A stretch of DNA of 64,000 bases from positions 2,046,001 to 2,110,000 of the forward strand of contig NZ_CP113065.1 in NCBI RefSeq assembly GCF_026625825.1, given 5' to 3'. Below, in pieces: positions 1 through 8,438 of the stretch; position 1 is the first letter of the stretch; every line of letters starts with the position of its first letter. The notes under the pieces were generated by a model. That model was not told the origin of the DNA. It saw only the letters and a list, made by a program, of their open reading frames with translations, and ran no database searches. The DNA comes from Pseudoxanthomonas sp. SL93. GTDB taxonomy: Bacteria; Pseudomonadota; Gammaproteobacteria; Xanthomonadales; Xanthomonadaceae. The position numbers were made by a program, and so were the translations under genes.

Positions 1-655
1 TCAGGTAGCCGAGCAGGAAGTCGATGTTGAGGCTGCGCTCGTGCGCCTCGTCGACGATGATCGTGTCGTAGGCCGACAGCCAGCGGTCGCTGGCGATTTC
101 CGCCAGCAGGATGCCGTCGGTCATGAACTTGATGTGGGTGTCCTCGCCGACCTGGTCGTTGAAGCGCACCTGGAAGCCGACGCCCCGGCCCACCTCGGTC
201 TTCAGCTCTTCCGCCACGCGGCGTGCCACCGCGCGCGCGGCGATCCGGCGCGGCTGGGTGCAGCCGATCATGCCGGCCACGCCGCGACCGGCCGCCAGGC
301 ACAGCTTGGGCAGCTGGGTGGTCTTGCCGGACCCGGTCTCGCCGGCGATCACCACCACCTGATGGTTGCGGATCAGCTCGATGATGCGCTCGCCTTCCCG
401 GGCGATCGGCAGGGAAGCGTCAAGTGTCACCGCAGGCACGGTGGACTGGCGGCTTTGCCGGCTGGCGATGGAGGCGTTCAATGCCTGCTCGAATGCCTGG
501 CGCGCGCTGGCATCGGCCGGCTTGCCCTGCCAGCGCGACCACAACCCGTGCAGCCGGCCGCGGTCGCGACTCAGCGCGCGGTCGAGCGCACGCCGCGCCT
601 GGTCGAGGGCGGCCCGGTCGGGATGGGTGGGGGAAGGTGCGGGCGGGGTCGTCAT
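1..655 (-). CDS. hrpA: ATP-dependent DEAH-box RNA helicase HrpA (N-terminal part)
   Basis: This is the first 218 codons of an HrpA-type superfamily 2 helicase; the rest lies beyond the left edge. Reading from the ATG at 655, an arm of about 95 residues leads to the Walker A motif GETGSGKT (residues 105-112), the TQPRRIAA motif Ia, and the DEAH box in [12 protein letters not shown] near the edge. HrpA proteins unwind RNA and act on stalled or structured mRNA in the cytoplasm. The gene is divergent from dps with 90 bp between the two starts. The start is the first ATG ahead of the conserved arm. The family call is firm; the full length cannot be judged here. Confidence 0.93.
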   Translation of the reverse strand, partial: MTTPPAPSPTHPDRAALDQARRALDRALSRDRGRLHGLWSRWQGKPADASARQAFEQALNASIASRQSRQSTVPAVTLDASLPIAREGERIIELIRNHQVVVIAGETGSGKTTQLPKLCLAAGRGVAGMIGCTQPRRIAARAVARRVAEELKTEVGRGVGFQVRFNDQVGEDTHIKFMTDGILLAEIASDRWLSAYDTIIVDEAHERSLNIDFLLGYL

Positions 656-670
656 TTTTTCAGCAAGCGG

Positions 671-700
671 TTGAAACTTTTTGCTCACGCCACATGTTCT
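671..700 (+). promoter_or_regulatory. candidate dps promoter
   Basis: TTGAAA (671-676) is followed after 18 bases by TGTTCT (695-700) in the 90-bp hrpA-dps divergent region, about 45 bases before the dps start. The -10 match is weak, so this is only the best candidate seen. Dps promoters are often stress-controlled, but no clear OxyR or IHF site was recognised. Confidence 0.3.
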
Positions 701-745
701 AGTGTGTCTATTGTGCCGTCTCAACCCACCCTCAGGAGAATCCGC

Positions 746-1300
746 ATGGCCAAGCCGAAGACCAAGCCCGCCAAGACCAAGGCCACGCCCGTCAGCGCCC
801 CCCTCGCATCGGCCCCCTCGGCCCCGAACATCGATATCGGGATCAGCGGCGGCGAACGCAAGAAGATCGCCGACGGCCTGTCGCGGTTCCTGGCCGACAG
901 CTACACGCTTTACCTGAAGACCCACAATTTCCACTGGAACATCACCGGCGCGATGTTCAATTCGCTGCATACGATGTTCGAGACGCAGTACACCGAGCAG
1001 TGGACGGCGCTGGACGAGATCGCCGAGCGCATCCGTGCGCTGGGGTTCAACGCACCGGGTTCTTACCGCGAGTTCGTCAACCTGACCTCGATCCCGGAAG
1101 AGCCGGGCCTGACCGACAGCGCCGACTGGCGCGAGATGGTCCGCCAGCTGGTGATCGGCAACGAGGCGGTGTGCCGTACGGCGCGCAAGGTGCTGGACAT
1201 CGCCGACGACGCCGACGACGCGCCGACCGAGGATCTGCTGACCCAGCGCCTGCAGACGCATGAGAAGTACGCCTGGATGCTGCGTTCGCTGCTGCAGTAA
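746..1300 (+). CDS. dps: Dps/ferritin-like DNA-binding stress protein
   Basis: The 184-residue protein belongs to the Dps family: dodecamers that oxidise and store iron with hydrogen peroxide and protect DNA under starvation and oxidative stress. The ferroxidase residues are visible in KTHNFHW, the HTMFE segment and DEIAERIR, matching the His-His-Asp-Glu set of E. coli Dps. The first 30 residues are rich in lysine, alanine and proline, a flexible tail of the kind that binds DNA in other Dps proteins. The ATG at 746 follows an AGGAGA ribosome site by 7 bases. The open frame extends upstream to position 41, but that part is only the antisense of hrpA. A hairpin terminator follows the stop. Confidence 0.95.
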   Translation: MAKPKTKPAKTKATPVSAPLASAPSAPNIDIGISGGERKKIADGLSRFLADSYTLYLKTHNFHWNITGAMFNSLHTMFETQYTEQWTALDEIAERIRALGFNAPGSYREFVNLTSIPEEPGLTDSADWREMVRQLVIGNEAVCRTARKVLDIADDADDAPTEDLLTQRLQTHEKYAWMLRSLLQ

Positions 1301-1319
1301 GCGACGCCGAGTGAATGCA

Positions 1320-1346
1320 AGACGCCCGGCTGGTCCGGGCGTTTTG
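1320..1346 (+). terminator. dps terminator
   Basis: ACGCCCGG and TCCGGGCGT form a GC-rich stem around a short CTGG loop, followed by TTTT. It lies 20 bases after the dps stop and looks like an intrinsic terminator. Confidence 0.75.
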
Positions 1347-1390
1347 CTGTCAGCCTTCCCTGCTGTTTAGCCCCTCTCCCTGATGTCGAG

Positions 1391-1454
1391 CTCCTCTCCC
1401 TGCGGCGACCGAAGGAAGTCCGTGTGGGAGAGAGGGGGCGGGGTGAGGGCCAAC
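1391..1454 (+). repeat. dispersed repeat A, copy 1 (CTCTCCC/GGGAGAG element)
   Basis: The segment begins CTCCTCTCCCTG, ends GGGAGAGAGG then GGGTGAGGG, and has a matching inverted copy at 2166-2223 that differs at only a few positions. A related but shorter element lies at 53396-53440. The CCTCTCCC and GGGAGAG arms can pair with each other, giving a REP-like hairpin. Confidence 0.7.
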
Positions 1455-1574
1455 GGTGTGCGTCGCGCGTGTGGCCCTGGGAGCGTGTCCATCGGGCGCG
1501 CGGTTGCTACATGTTTCCTGGCCTGACGGGGTGGTTCTATTAGTGCGCCAGCATGGCGCGCTCGCCGCGGGGCC

Positions 1575-1771
1575 CTACTTTTCTTTGCTTGTGCAAAGAA
1601 AAGTAGGCAAAAGAAAGCACACCCCGGCGGTCCGCCCGCCGCACGCGGCGGGTGCGCAGTCCCGGCGGGAATTTTCGTAAGGGCCATCCTGGCCCATACG
1701 AAAACGGCGCACGTCCTGTGCGCCGCCCTGCGGGTTTGACCCGCCGGGGCCGCCGGACCTCAGGGGCCCCG
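1575..1771 (+). repeat. structured repeat B, copy 1
   Basis: The unit carries four hairpins in a row. The first is a perfect 14-bp stem, CTACTTTTCTTTGC (1575-1588) with its complement at 1593-1606 and a TTGT loop. The second pairs TTTTCGTA with TACGAAAA, then GGGCCA with TGGCCC around a TCC loop (1672-1704). The third pairs CGGCGCAC with GTGCGCCG around GTCCT (1705-1725) and directly abuts the second. The fourth pairs GCGGGT with ACCCGC (1730-1744). Copies at 1829-2024 and 27845-27994 keep the same order and spacing with different stem bases. Whether it acts as RNA or as DNA is unknown. Confidence 0.8.
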
Positions 1772-1828
1772 AAGCTGCGCCGGATAAATCCGTACGCAGT
1801 GCTTTGCTGTCGCTTTTGCAGTTGCTTT

Positions 1829-2024
1829 TGGGCCCCCTTGAGGCACGGCGAGTGGGCCGGGTAAAACCCGAAGGGCGCCGCCCTGGATGGGCGGCGTTTT
1901 CGTATGGCACAGGGATGTGCCTTACGAAAATTCCCGGCCCGCTCGCGGACCCGGAGCGAAGCGCAGGGCGTGCCGCCTGGGGTGTGTTTCTTTGCTTCTT
2001 TCTTTGCACAAGCAAAGAAAGAAG
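1829..2024 (-). repeat. structured repeat B, copy 2 (inverted)
   Basis: This is the mirror-image partner of the copy at 1575-1771. Its first hairpin is a perfect 13-bp stem, CTTCTTTCTTTGC (1995-2007) with 2012-2024. The second pairs TTTTCGTA with TACGAAAA plus GGCACA with TGTGCC (1897-1930). The third pairs CGCCGCCC with GGGCGGCG (1876-1896) and again abuts the second. The inner stem changed on both sides relative to copy 1 (GGGCCA/TGGCCC became GGCACA/TGTGCC), so pairing is conserved while sequence is not. About 60 bp separate the two facing copies. Confidence 0.8.
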
Positions 2025-2165
2025 GCCCCCGCGGCGAGCGGCACCAAGCGTGACCTAAAGCAGACCCACACCGAAAGATGCACGTAACAGGCTCATTGCA
2101 GATGAGCGTTTTCAGTGAATTCCGTATGTTGTTAGGCCGCCGGTCTAGCGGAGTCAGCTGACTTC

Positions 2166-2223
2166 GTTGTCCCTCACCCCTCTCTCCCACAGGTACTTCC
2201 TCCGGTCGTCGCAGGGAGAGGGG
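2166..2223 (-). repeat. dispersed repeat A, copy 2 (inverted)
   Basis: This is the inverted copy of the element at 1391-1454. On the minus strand it reads CCTCTCCCTGCGACGACCGG and ends GGGTGAGGGACAAC. Together the two A copies bracket the facing pair of B repeats, making 1391-2223 one large imperfect palindrome. Confidence 0.7.
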
Positions 2224-2339
2224 CTTAATTGCGCCCCGCTCAAATCTGGATGAATTCCTACCCTGCAGCACGTCCGTTTCCGACCGCTACCCACGCCAGC
2301 CGGGTCGGCTGCCGAGCCCCGCCGCGGTATCCTGTGCGC

Positions 2340-4136
2340 ATGTCGTCCCCCGCCCTTGAAACACTGCAGCGCGTCTTCGGTTACAGCGCCTTCCGTGGCC
2401 ACCAGCAGGCCATCGTCGAACACCTCGCCGCCGGCCACGATGCCCTGGTGCTCATGCCCACGGGCGCCGGCAAGTCGTTGTGCTACCAGGTGCCCGCGCT
2501 GCTGCGCGAAGGTACCGGCATCGTCGTCTCGCCGCTGATCGCCCTGATGCAGGACCAGGTGGATGCGCTGCGCCAGCTGGGCGTGCGCGCGGCCTTCCTG
2601 AATTCGTCCCTGGCCGCCGACCAGGCTGCCCAGGTGGAACAGGCCCTGCTGCGGGGCGAGCTGGACCTGCTGTACGTGGCGCCGGAACGCCTGCTGACCC
2701 CGCGCTTCCTGTCGCTGCTGGACCGCAGCCGGATCGCCCTGTTCGCCATCGACGAGGCGCACTGCGTCTCCGCCTGGGGGCACGACTTCCGCCGCGAGTA
2801 CCTGGAACTGGCCCTGCTGCACGAGCGCTGGCCGGACATCCCGCGCATCGCACTGACCGCCACCGCCGACCCGCCCACGCAGCGCGAGATCGCCGAGCGC
2901 CTGAACCTGGTGGAGGCCGAGCGTTTCGTCAGTTCGTTCGACCGCCCCAACATCCGCTACACCGTCGTGCAGAAGGACAACGCGCGCCGCCAGCTGCGGG
3001 ATTTCCTGCAGAAACATCGCGACGAGGCGGGCATCGTCTATTGCCTGTCGCGCAAGCGGGTGGACCAGACCGCCGAGTTCCTGGCCGAACAGGGCTTCAA
3101 TGCGCTGCCCTACCACGCCGGCCTGGACGCCGAGGTGCGCGCGCACAACCAGCGCCGGTTCCTGCGCGAGGACGGCATCGTCATGGTGGCGACGATTGCC
3201 TTCGGCATGGGCATCGACAAGCCGGACGTGCGTTTCGTGGCGCACATCGACCTGCCCAAGTCGCTGGAAGGCTACTACCAGGAAACCGGGCGCGCCGGCC
3301 GCGATGGCGAGGCTGCCGAGGCCTGGCTGTGCTACGGGCTGGGCGACATGGTGCTGCTGAAGCAGATGATCGAGCAGTCCGAGGCCGGCGAGGAACGCAA
3401 GCGGCTGGAACGCCGCAAGCTTGACCAGTTGCTGGGCTACTGCGAATCGACCCAGTGCCGCCGGCAGGTGCTGCTGGCCGGCTTCGGCGAGACCTACCCG
3501 CACGACTGCGGCAACTGCGACAACTGCCTGAGCCCGGCCGAGACATGGGATGCCACCCAGGCCGCACAAAAAGCGCTGAGCTGCGTCTACCGCAGCGGCC
3601 AGCGCTTCGGCGTGAACCATGTGATCGACGTGCTGCGTGGCAGCCAGAGCGAACGCATCCAGCAGTGCGGCCACGAACACCTGACCACGTATGGCATCGG
3701 CAAGGATCTGGATGCGGCGACGTGGCGCAGCGTGTTCCGCCAGCTGGTCGCCACCGGACTGCTGGAAGTCGACGCCGAAGGCTTCGGCAGCCTGCGCCTG
3801 ACCGAGGCCAGCCGCAGCGTGCTGCGGGGCGAACGTCGCCTGCAGCTGCGCCGGGAAAGCCGCACCACGCGCGACAAGGACCGCGGCCCGCGTACCGGCG
3901 TGTCGGTGGCGCCGGAAGACCTGTCGCGCTTCCAGGCCCTGCGCGACCTGCGCGCGCTCCTGGCGCGCGAACAGAACGTGCCCGCCTACGTCATCTTCCA
4001 CGACAGCACCCTGCGCAACATCGCCGAACAGCAGCCCGCCACGCTGGATGACCTGGCGCGCGTGGGCGGCATCGGCGGCACCAAGCTGTCCCGTTACGGA
4101 CAGCAGGTACTGGACGCGCTGCAGGCGGCGGGATGA
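2340..4136 (+). CDS. recQ: ATP-dependent DNA helicase RecQ
   Basis: The protein has 598 residues, the usual size for bacterial RecQ, a 3'-5' DNA helicase of RecF-pathway recombination and replication-fork repair. Domains in order: a DEAH helicase core with Walker A TGAGKS (residues 41-46) and DEAH near residue 140; a C-terminal helicase lobe ending in the [10 protein letters not shown] motif; the RQC zinc-binding segment with cysteines in YCESTQCRR and CGNCDNC; a winged helix; and a C-terminal HRDC domain ending near [12 protein letters not shown]. The ATG at 2340 is chosen because the family sequence starts there. The upstream extension to 2229 has no family resemblance. Confidence 0.96.
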   Translation: MSSPALETLQRVFGYSAFRGHQQAIVEHLAAGHDALVLMPTGAGKSLCYQVPALLREGTGIVVSPLIALMQDQVDALRQLGVRAAFLNSSLAADQAAQVEQALLRGELDLLYVAPERLLTPRFLSLLDRSRIALFAIDEAHCVSAWGHDFRREYLELALLHERWPDIPRIALTATADPPTQREIAERLNLVEAERFVSSFDRPNIRYTVVQKDNARRQLRDFLQKHRDEAGIVYCLSRKRVDQTAEFLAEQGFNALPYHAGLDAEVRAHNQRRFLREDGIVMVATIAFGMGIDKPDVRFVAHIDLPKSLEGYYQETGRAGRDGEAAEAWLCYGLGDMVLLKQMIEQSEAGEERKRLERRKLDQLLGYCESTQCRRQVLLAGFGETYPHDCGNCDNCLSPAETWDATQAAQKALSCVYRSGQRFGVNHVIDVLRGSQSERIQQCGHEHLTTYGIGKDLDAATWRSVFRQLVATGLLEVDAEGFGSLRLTEASRSVLRGERRLQLRRESRTTRDKDRGPRTGVSVAPEDLSRFQALRDLRALLAREQNVPAYVIFHDSTLRNIAEQQPATLDDLARVGGIGGTKLSRYGQQVLDALQAAG

Positions 4137-4238
4137 AGTTCCCCACGGTTTCCGGCGCGCATCAGCGCCCGTTCAAACCCGGGTTGCTACGTTGCCATGG
4201 CAGCCGGTCCCGGACCGGCCTCCTCTTCGGGAATCCCC

Positions 4239-4706
4239 ATGAACGCCCTGCCGCTTGCCGTGCTGATCGTCCTGGCCGTCGCGCCCGCCGCACCCGCCTG
4301 GGCACAATCCACCGCCGACGCGCTTGACCTCAGCCTGCCCCGCGGCGCGGCCTACGCCGCGGATCCGCCGGGCACCTTCTACGGCGACAAGAGTGGTCCA
4401 CTCCCGGTCGCGGCGACGGCGGCGGAAGACACGCGTGACCCGTGCGTGGTCATGCACGACGACCGCGACGGCGATGGCATCACCGGTAGCTTCACCACCG
4501 GCATCGGTTACACCAAGGGCCACGGCAGCAGCACTTACAACGCCGCCAACCTCAACCTGTGCAAGACCACGTACAACGAAGAAGGCAAGCCGCGCACGTT
4601 CAACTTCAACATCAACGTGGACCGCTACGACGGGCCGGGCGGATATTACGGTCCGTACGGTGGATATCCCGCCGGGCCGATGATGCGCGGTGCTCCGCGA
4701 CCCTGA
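4239..4706 (+). CDS. small secreted protein of unknown function
   Basis: The product has 155 residues and a clear signal peptide (MNALPLAVLIVLAVAPAAPA, cleavage expected after AWA near residue 23), so it should be exported to the periplasm or beyond. The mature part contains an acidic DDRDGDGITG stretch that resembles a calcium-binding loop, and two cysteines that could pair. It ends in a Gly-Tyr-Pro-rich tail (GGYYGPYGGYPAGP). The start at 4239 is chosen because it begins the signal peptide; an upstream in-frame start at 4197 would bury it. The gene runs convergently with the MFS gene, with only 5 bases between their stops. I do not recognise the family. Confidence 0.7.
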   Translation: MNALPLAVLIVLAVAPAAPAWAQSTADALDLSLPRGAAYAADPPGTFYGDKSGPLPVAATAAEDTRDPCVVMHDDRDGDGITGSFTTGIGYTKGHGSSTYNAANLNLCKTTYNEEGKPRTFNFNINVDRYDGPGGYYGPYGGYPAGPMMRGAPRP

Positions 4707-4711
4707 TTTTT

Positions 4712-5884
4712 TCAGTCGCGCGTGGCGACGCGCGCGACCGCGGCCACCGCCACCAGCAGCATCACCAGCAGGCCGAGCGCCGCTGCCAGGGAGGTCGCCT
4801 GGGCGATGAAGCCCAGCGCCGCGGGCCCCAGCAGGACACCCGCATAGCCCATCGTAGTCACTGCCGCCACCGCCAGATGCGTTGGCATGCCACGCTGGCG
4901 CCCGGCAGCGGAGAACATCACCGGCACCACGTTCGCCGCGCCCGCTCCCACCAGCGCAAAGCCCGCCAGCCCCGCCAGCGCCGACGGCACGAGGATCGCC
5001 AGCATGAATCCCGCCGCGGCGAGCAATGCGCCGCACACGACCACGCGGAAGGCACCCAACGCCTGCACGATGCGATCGCCACTCAACCGGCCGATCGTCA
5101 TCGTCACCGCGAACGCGACATAGCCGAATCCGGCGGTTGCGGGGTCGGCATTGCGCACGGAAGTAAGGAACACCGCGCTCCAGTCCAGCACCGCGCCCTC
5201 GGACAGGAACATCGCGAAGCACACCGCACCGATCAGCAGCACACGCCCGCGCGGCAGCACGAACGCGGGGTGATCCGCCTCTCCGCCACGCACCAGCAAG
5301 CCGCGGCGCGCACCCGCCAGCAGCAGGACCGCGATCCCCGCCGTGCCGCTTATCGCGAGCAAGGGCGGCACGCCCAGTGCCAGGGCGGCGGCCACGCCGC
5401 CAGCGCCGGCGATACCGCCGACGCTGTACATGCCATGGAAGCCGGACATCATCGCGCGTCCCCCCGCACGTTCCACGATCACCGCCTGCACGTTCATCAC
5501 CACATCAAGCACGCCCAGGCTGGCACCGAACACGGCGAGCACCAGCGCCAGCACCGATACACCCGGCGCGAGCATCAGGGCTGGCATGCACAGGCAGATC
5601 ACCGCGCCCGCCACCAGGATCATGCGCCGGCAGCCGAAACGCGCGGCCAGTCCGCCGGCCAGCGGCATCATCAGCACGGAGCCCACACCCAGGCAGAGCA
5701 GCAGCAGGCCGAGCTGACCATCGTCCAGCGCATGCCGCTGCTTGGCGAAGGGAATCAAAGGCGCCCACGCCGACACCGCGAATCCGGCAATGAAGAAGAC
5801 GACACGCGTGGCGACGCGCTCGCGCACGCCGACGTGGTCTTCCCTCACCGCGCCGGCACGCAACGTGTCCTCCGGCATGGCCAT
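4712..5884 (-). CDS. MFS transporter, YbjJ-like
   Basis: This 390-residue protein has about twelve hydrophobic segments and the pattern of the major facilitator superfamily, including the loop motif GGLAARFGCRRM after the second helix. It resembles YbjJ-type permeases, whose substrates are poorly known. Its start lies 7 bases after the bglX stop, so the two are very likely one operon. A sugar or glucoside breakdown product is therefore a reasonable substrate guess, though only by context. A second in-frame ATG two codons later is an equally good start. No strong ribosome site precedes either, which suggests translational coupling to bglX. Confidence 0.85.
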   Translation of the reverse strand: MAMPEDTLRAGAVREDHVGVRERVATRVVFFIAGFAVSAWAPLIPFAKQRHALDDGQLGLLLLCLGVGSVLMMPLAGGLAARFGCRRMILVAGAVICLCMPALMLAPGVSVLALVLAVFGASLGVLDVVMNVQAVIVERAGGRAMMSGFHGMYSVGGIAGAGGVAAALALGVPPLLAISGTAGIAVLLLAGARRGLLVRGGEADHPAFVLPRGRVLLIGAVCFAMFLSEGAVLDWSAVFLTSVRNADPATAGFGYVAFAVTMTIGRLSGDRIVQALGAFRVVVCGALLAAAGFMLAILVPSALAGLAGFALVGAGAANVVPVMFSAAGRQRGMPTHLAVAAVTTMGYAGVLLGPAALGFIAQATSLAAALGLLVMLLVAVAAVARVATRD

Positions 5885-5891
5885 GCCGGAT

Positions 5892-8072
5892 TCAGGGCGC
5901 CATCAGTTCGAATGCCACCGGTTCGCCGCTGGCGGAAGAAGGTGCCACCCACACGTCGAACAGGCCCGGTTCGGCCACCGGGCGGTTGTCGACGCCATGG
6001 AATTCCAGATCGGCGCGGGTCAGCGTGAATTCGACGTCCTGCGATGCGCCGGCCGCCAGCGCGATCTTGCGGAAGCGCTTGAGTTCACGCACCGGCCGCA
6101 CGCGGCTGGCGGTGCGGTCGCGCAGGTAAAGCTGCACCACTTCCTCGCCATCGCGCTTGCCAGAGTTGGTGATGCGCGTGCGGATGGTGAGCGTGTCGTC
6201 CCAGGCGAGCGTCTCGTTGCTCAGCTGGGGTACGCCGTAATCGAAACGCGTATAGCCCAGTCCATGCCCGAACGGATACAGCGCCGCGTGCGTGACCTCG
6301 CGCCAGCGCGTCTGGAAGAAGCGCGGCTGGCCCGGCACGTTGGGACGACCGGTGGCGGCATGGCTGTAGAAAAACGGCTGCTGGCCCGAGTCCTGCGGAA
6401 AGCTCACCGGCAGGCGCGCCGACGGGCTGTAGTCGCCGAACAGCACGTCGGCCACCGCCGGACCGGTCTGCGTACCCAGGAACCAGGTGACCAGGATCGC
6501 CTGTGCATCACGCACGGCGCCTTCCAGCGCCAGCGCGCGCCCATTGCGGAGCAGCACCACGACCGGCGTGCCCGTCGCGGCCACGGCCTCGGCCAGCGCC
6601 TGCTGGACGGGCGGCAGCACGATCTGCGTGCGCGACTGCGCCTCGCCACTGAACTCCGACGGTTCGCCCACGGCGAGCAACACGACATCGGCATCGCGCG
6701 CCGCGGCCACGGCCGCGTCGATGCCGCCTTCCAGTGTTTCCTCGATGCCGCAGCCCGGCACCACCACCAGCGACGCGGCATCGTCCAGGGCAGCGCGCAG
6801 TCCACGCTCGATCTCGACCATGCGCGAGGCGTCGCCGAAAATGTTCCAGCAGCCGCCCAGGTTGTCGGTGTCGCTGCCGAACGGGCCGATCAGGGCGATG
6901 CGCTGACCGGACTTCCGCAACGGCAGCACGTCCCCTTCGTTCTTCAACAGCACGATCGAGCGGCGTGAACAGTCGCGCGCCAGCGCGTCGTGCGCGGCGA
7001 TGTGCGACTGGTCGGATTCGCGTTCGACATCCAGCGAGCGGTAGGGATCGTCGAACAGGCCGATCGCTGCCTTGACGTGCAGCACGCGACGGACGGCTTC
7101 GTCTACCACGGCCAGCGGAATCTCGCCCTGTTCCACCAGCGCCGCCACGTGGCCGGCGTAGATGCCGCTCTGCAGGCTCATGTCCAGGCCGGCGGTCAGC
7201 GCCTTCTTCGCGGCATCGGCCTCGTCGCGCGCGTAGCCATGGGCGATCAACTCCAGGTCAGACGTGTAGTCGGACACGACAAAGCCGTCGAACTTCCATT
7301 CGCCGCGCAGCAGGTCGGTGAGCAGTTCGCGATTGGCCGAGGCGGGTACGCCGTTGATGTCGTTGAACGAGCTCATCAGCGTCAACGCGCCGGCATCCAG
7401 GGCGGCCTTGAACGGCGGCAGGTGCACATCACGCAATGTCTGCGGCGAGATATCCACGGTGTTGTAGTCCAGCCCGGCGGCGACCGCACCGTATGCGGCG
7501 AAGTGCTTGGGCGTGGTGAGCAACGAGTCGGCGGCGGACAGGTCGCTGCCCTGGAAGCCGCGTACGCGTGCCGCGGCGAGCTCGCAGGCCAGGTGGACGT
7601 CCTCGCCGGAGGTCTCCGCCACGCGGCCCCAACGCTGGTCACGCGCGATGTCCACCATCGGTGCGAACGTCCAGTGGATGCCGGCGGCGGTCGCTTCCCT
7701 GGCGGTGGCGCGCGCGGTGCGTTCGGCCAGGTCCGGCTCGAAGCTGGCCGCTTCGCCCAGCGGAATCGGGAACACGGTGCGCATGCCATGGATCACGTCG
7801 GCGCCCAGCAGCAGCGGAATGCCCAGGCGGCTTTCCTCCACCGCGATGCGCTGCGCTTCGCGGCCTTCCGCCGCACCCACGCCGTTGAACAGCGCACCGA
7901 CGCGCCCGGCACGGATCTGCTCGCGCACCTGCTCGGCATCACGGGCGAAGGTCTCCGGGTTCACCTCGAAGGCGAACGGACGCAAGGCATCGGCAAAGGC
8001 GCCGAGTTGGCCGATCTTCTCTTCCAGCGTCATCCTGGCGATCAGGCCCTCGATCCTTGGCTGATGCGGCAT
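5892..8072 (-). CDS. bglX: beta-glucosidase, glycoside hydrolase family 3
   Basis: The product has 726 residues and full GH3 architecture: an N-terminal TIM-barrel domain (MTLEEKIGQL, then GADVIHGMRTVFPIPL), the catalytic-nucleophile segment FVVSDYTSD in which Asp follows VS, an alpha/beta sandwich domain, and a C-terminal fibronectin-III-like domain. GH3 enzymes of this type release glucose from cello-oligosaccharides or other beta-glucosides. No signal peptide is seen, unlike E. coli BglX, so it may be cytoplasmic. The ATG at 8072 is preceded by a GGGGAGGA ribosome site. A LacI-type operator lies 45 bases upstream, and an MFS transporter gene follows immediately. Confidence 0.93.
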   Translation of the reverse strand: MPHQPRIEGLIARMTLEEKIGQLGAFADALRPFAFEVNPETFARDAEQVREQIRAGRVGALFNGVGAAEGREAQRIAVEESRLGIPLLLGADVIHGMRTVFPIPLGEAASFEPDLAERTARATAREATAAGIHWTFAPMVDIARDQRWGRVAETSGEDVHLACELAAARVRGFQGSDLSAADSLLTTPKHFAAYGAVAAGLDYNTVDISPQTLRDVHLPPFKAALDAGALTLMSSFNDINGVPASANRELLTDLLRGEWKFDGFVVSDYTSDLELIAHGYARDEADAAKKALTAGLDMSLQSGIYAGHVAALVEQGEIPLAVVDEAVRRVLHVKAAIGLFDDPYRSLDVERESDQSHIAAHDALARDCSRRSIVLLKNEGDVLPLRKSGQRIALIGPFGSDTDNLGGCWNIFGDASRMVEIERGLRAALDDAASLVVVPGCGIEETLEGGIDAAVAAARDADVVLLAVGEPSEFSGEAQSRTQIVLPPVQQALAEAVAATGTPVVVLLRNGRALALEGAVRDAQAILVTWFLGTQTGPAVADVLFGDYSPSARLPVSFPQDSGQQPFFYSHAATGRPNVPGQPRFFQTRWREVTHAALYPFGHGLGYTRFDYGVPQLSNETLAWDDTLTIRTRITNSGKRDGEEVVQLYLRDRTASRVRPVRELKRFRKIALAAGASQDVEFTLTRADLEFHGVDNRPVAEPGLFDVWVAPSSASGEPVAFELMAP

Positions 8073-8117
8073 GTAGGCGGTCCTCCCCGGACGCGGGTGC
8101 TGGCAAGGCAACCATTA

Positions 8118-8131
8118 TGAAAACGTTTACA
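8118..8131 (-). promoter_or_regulatory. LacI-family operator upstream of bglX
   Basis: TGAAAACGTTTACA is a near-perfect 14-bp palindrome with the central ACGT/AACGTT core typical of LacI/GalR-family operators. It sits 45 bases upstream of the bglX start. LacI-type repressors with this kind of site control carbohydrate-utilisation genes in xanthomonads. The regulator gene itself is not in the window. Confidence 0.6.
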
Positions 8132-8438
8132 GTTACGGTCAAACCCCCATCCGGCGGCGTCCGGGGTGCGTCCGGATTCGCGAAATCGCGAGACCCGGGA
8201 AGCAGCGGGTTGCCCCCGCCGCCCTTGGCACGACGGAGAACACGACGCCGATACCCGGGAGGGCAAGCATGCACGACATGCATCGCCTCACCGCTCCGGC
8301 ATGACACGTCACCGTCGACCTCTCGCAGGTGCCGCGCCTTGTTGACGATCCATCACGTGTGCGCACTCATCCGTCAACGGCACGTTAACTCAAGGGTCTC
8401 TAGGCTCAGGGCCGGCTTCGTCTCGCAGGACCTTCACG
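8132..8438. other. intergenic region between bglX and the sensor kinase gene
   Basis: About 300 bp between divergent genes. Apart from the operator at its left end and the GCAGGA ribosome site for the kinase at its right end, no gene, repeat or terminator was recognised. Short frames across it have no family resemblance. Confidence 0.5.

Larger units (their letters stand above)
1301..2339. other. 1.0-kb gene-free region built from dispersed repeats
   Basis: Between dps and recQ I see no credible gene. Besides the dps terminator it holds a nested inverted arrangement: an outer repeat at 1391-1454 mirrored at 2166-2223, and an inner hairpin-rich repeat at 1575-1771 mirrored at 1829-2024. Open frames across it read the two mirrored arms as similar low-complexity peptides on both strands, which is what a repeated noncoding element would give. 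The recQ promoter must lie in 2224-2339, but no clear -35/-10 pair was recognised. Confidence 0.7.

Noticed and set aside
1540..2271. A 243-codon minus-strand frame and several shorter frames on both strands between dps and recQ
   Set aside because: They translate both arms of the inverted repeats into similar peptides containing LxTSKEK or AQAKK stretches. The stem bases covary, which fits structured noncoding DNA and not protein coding.
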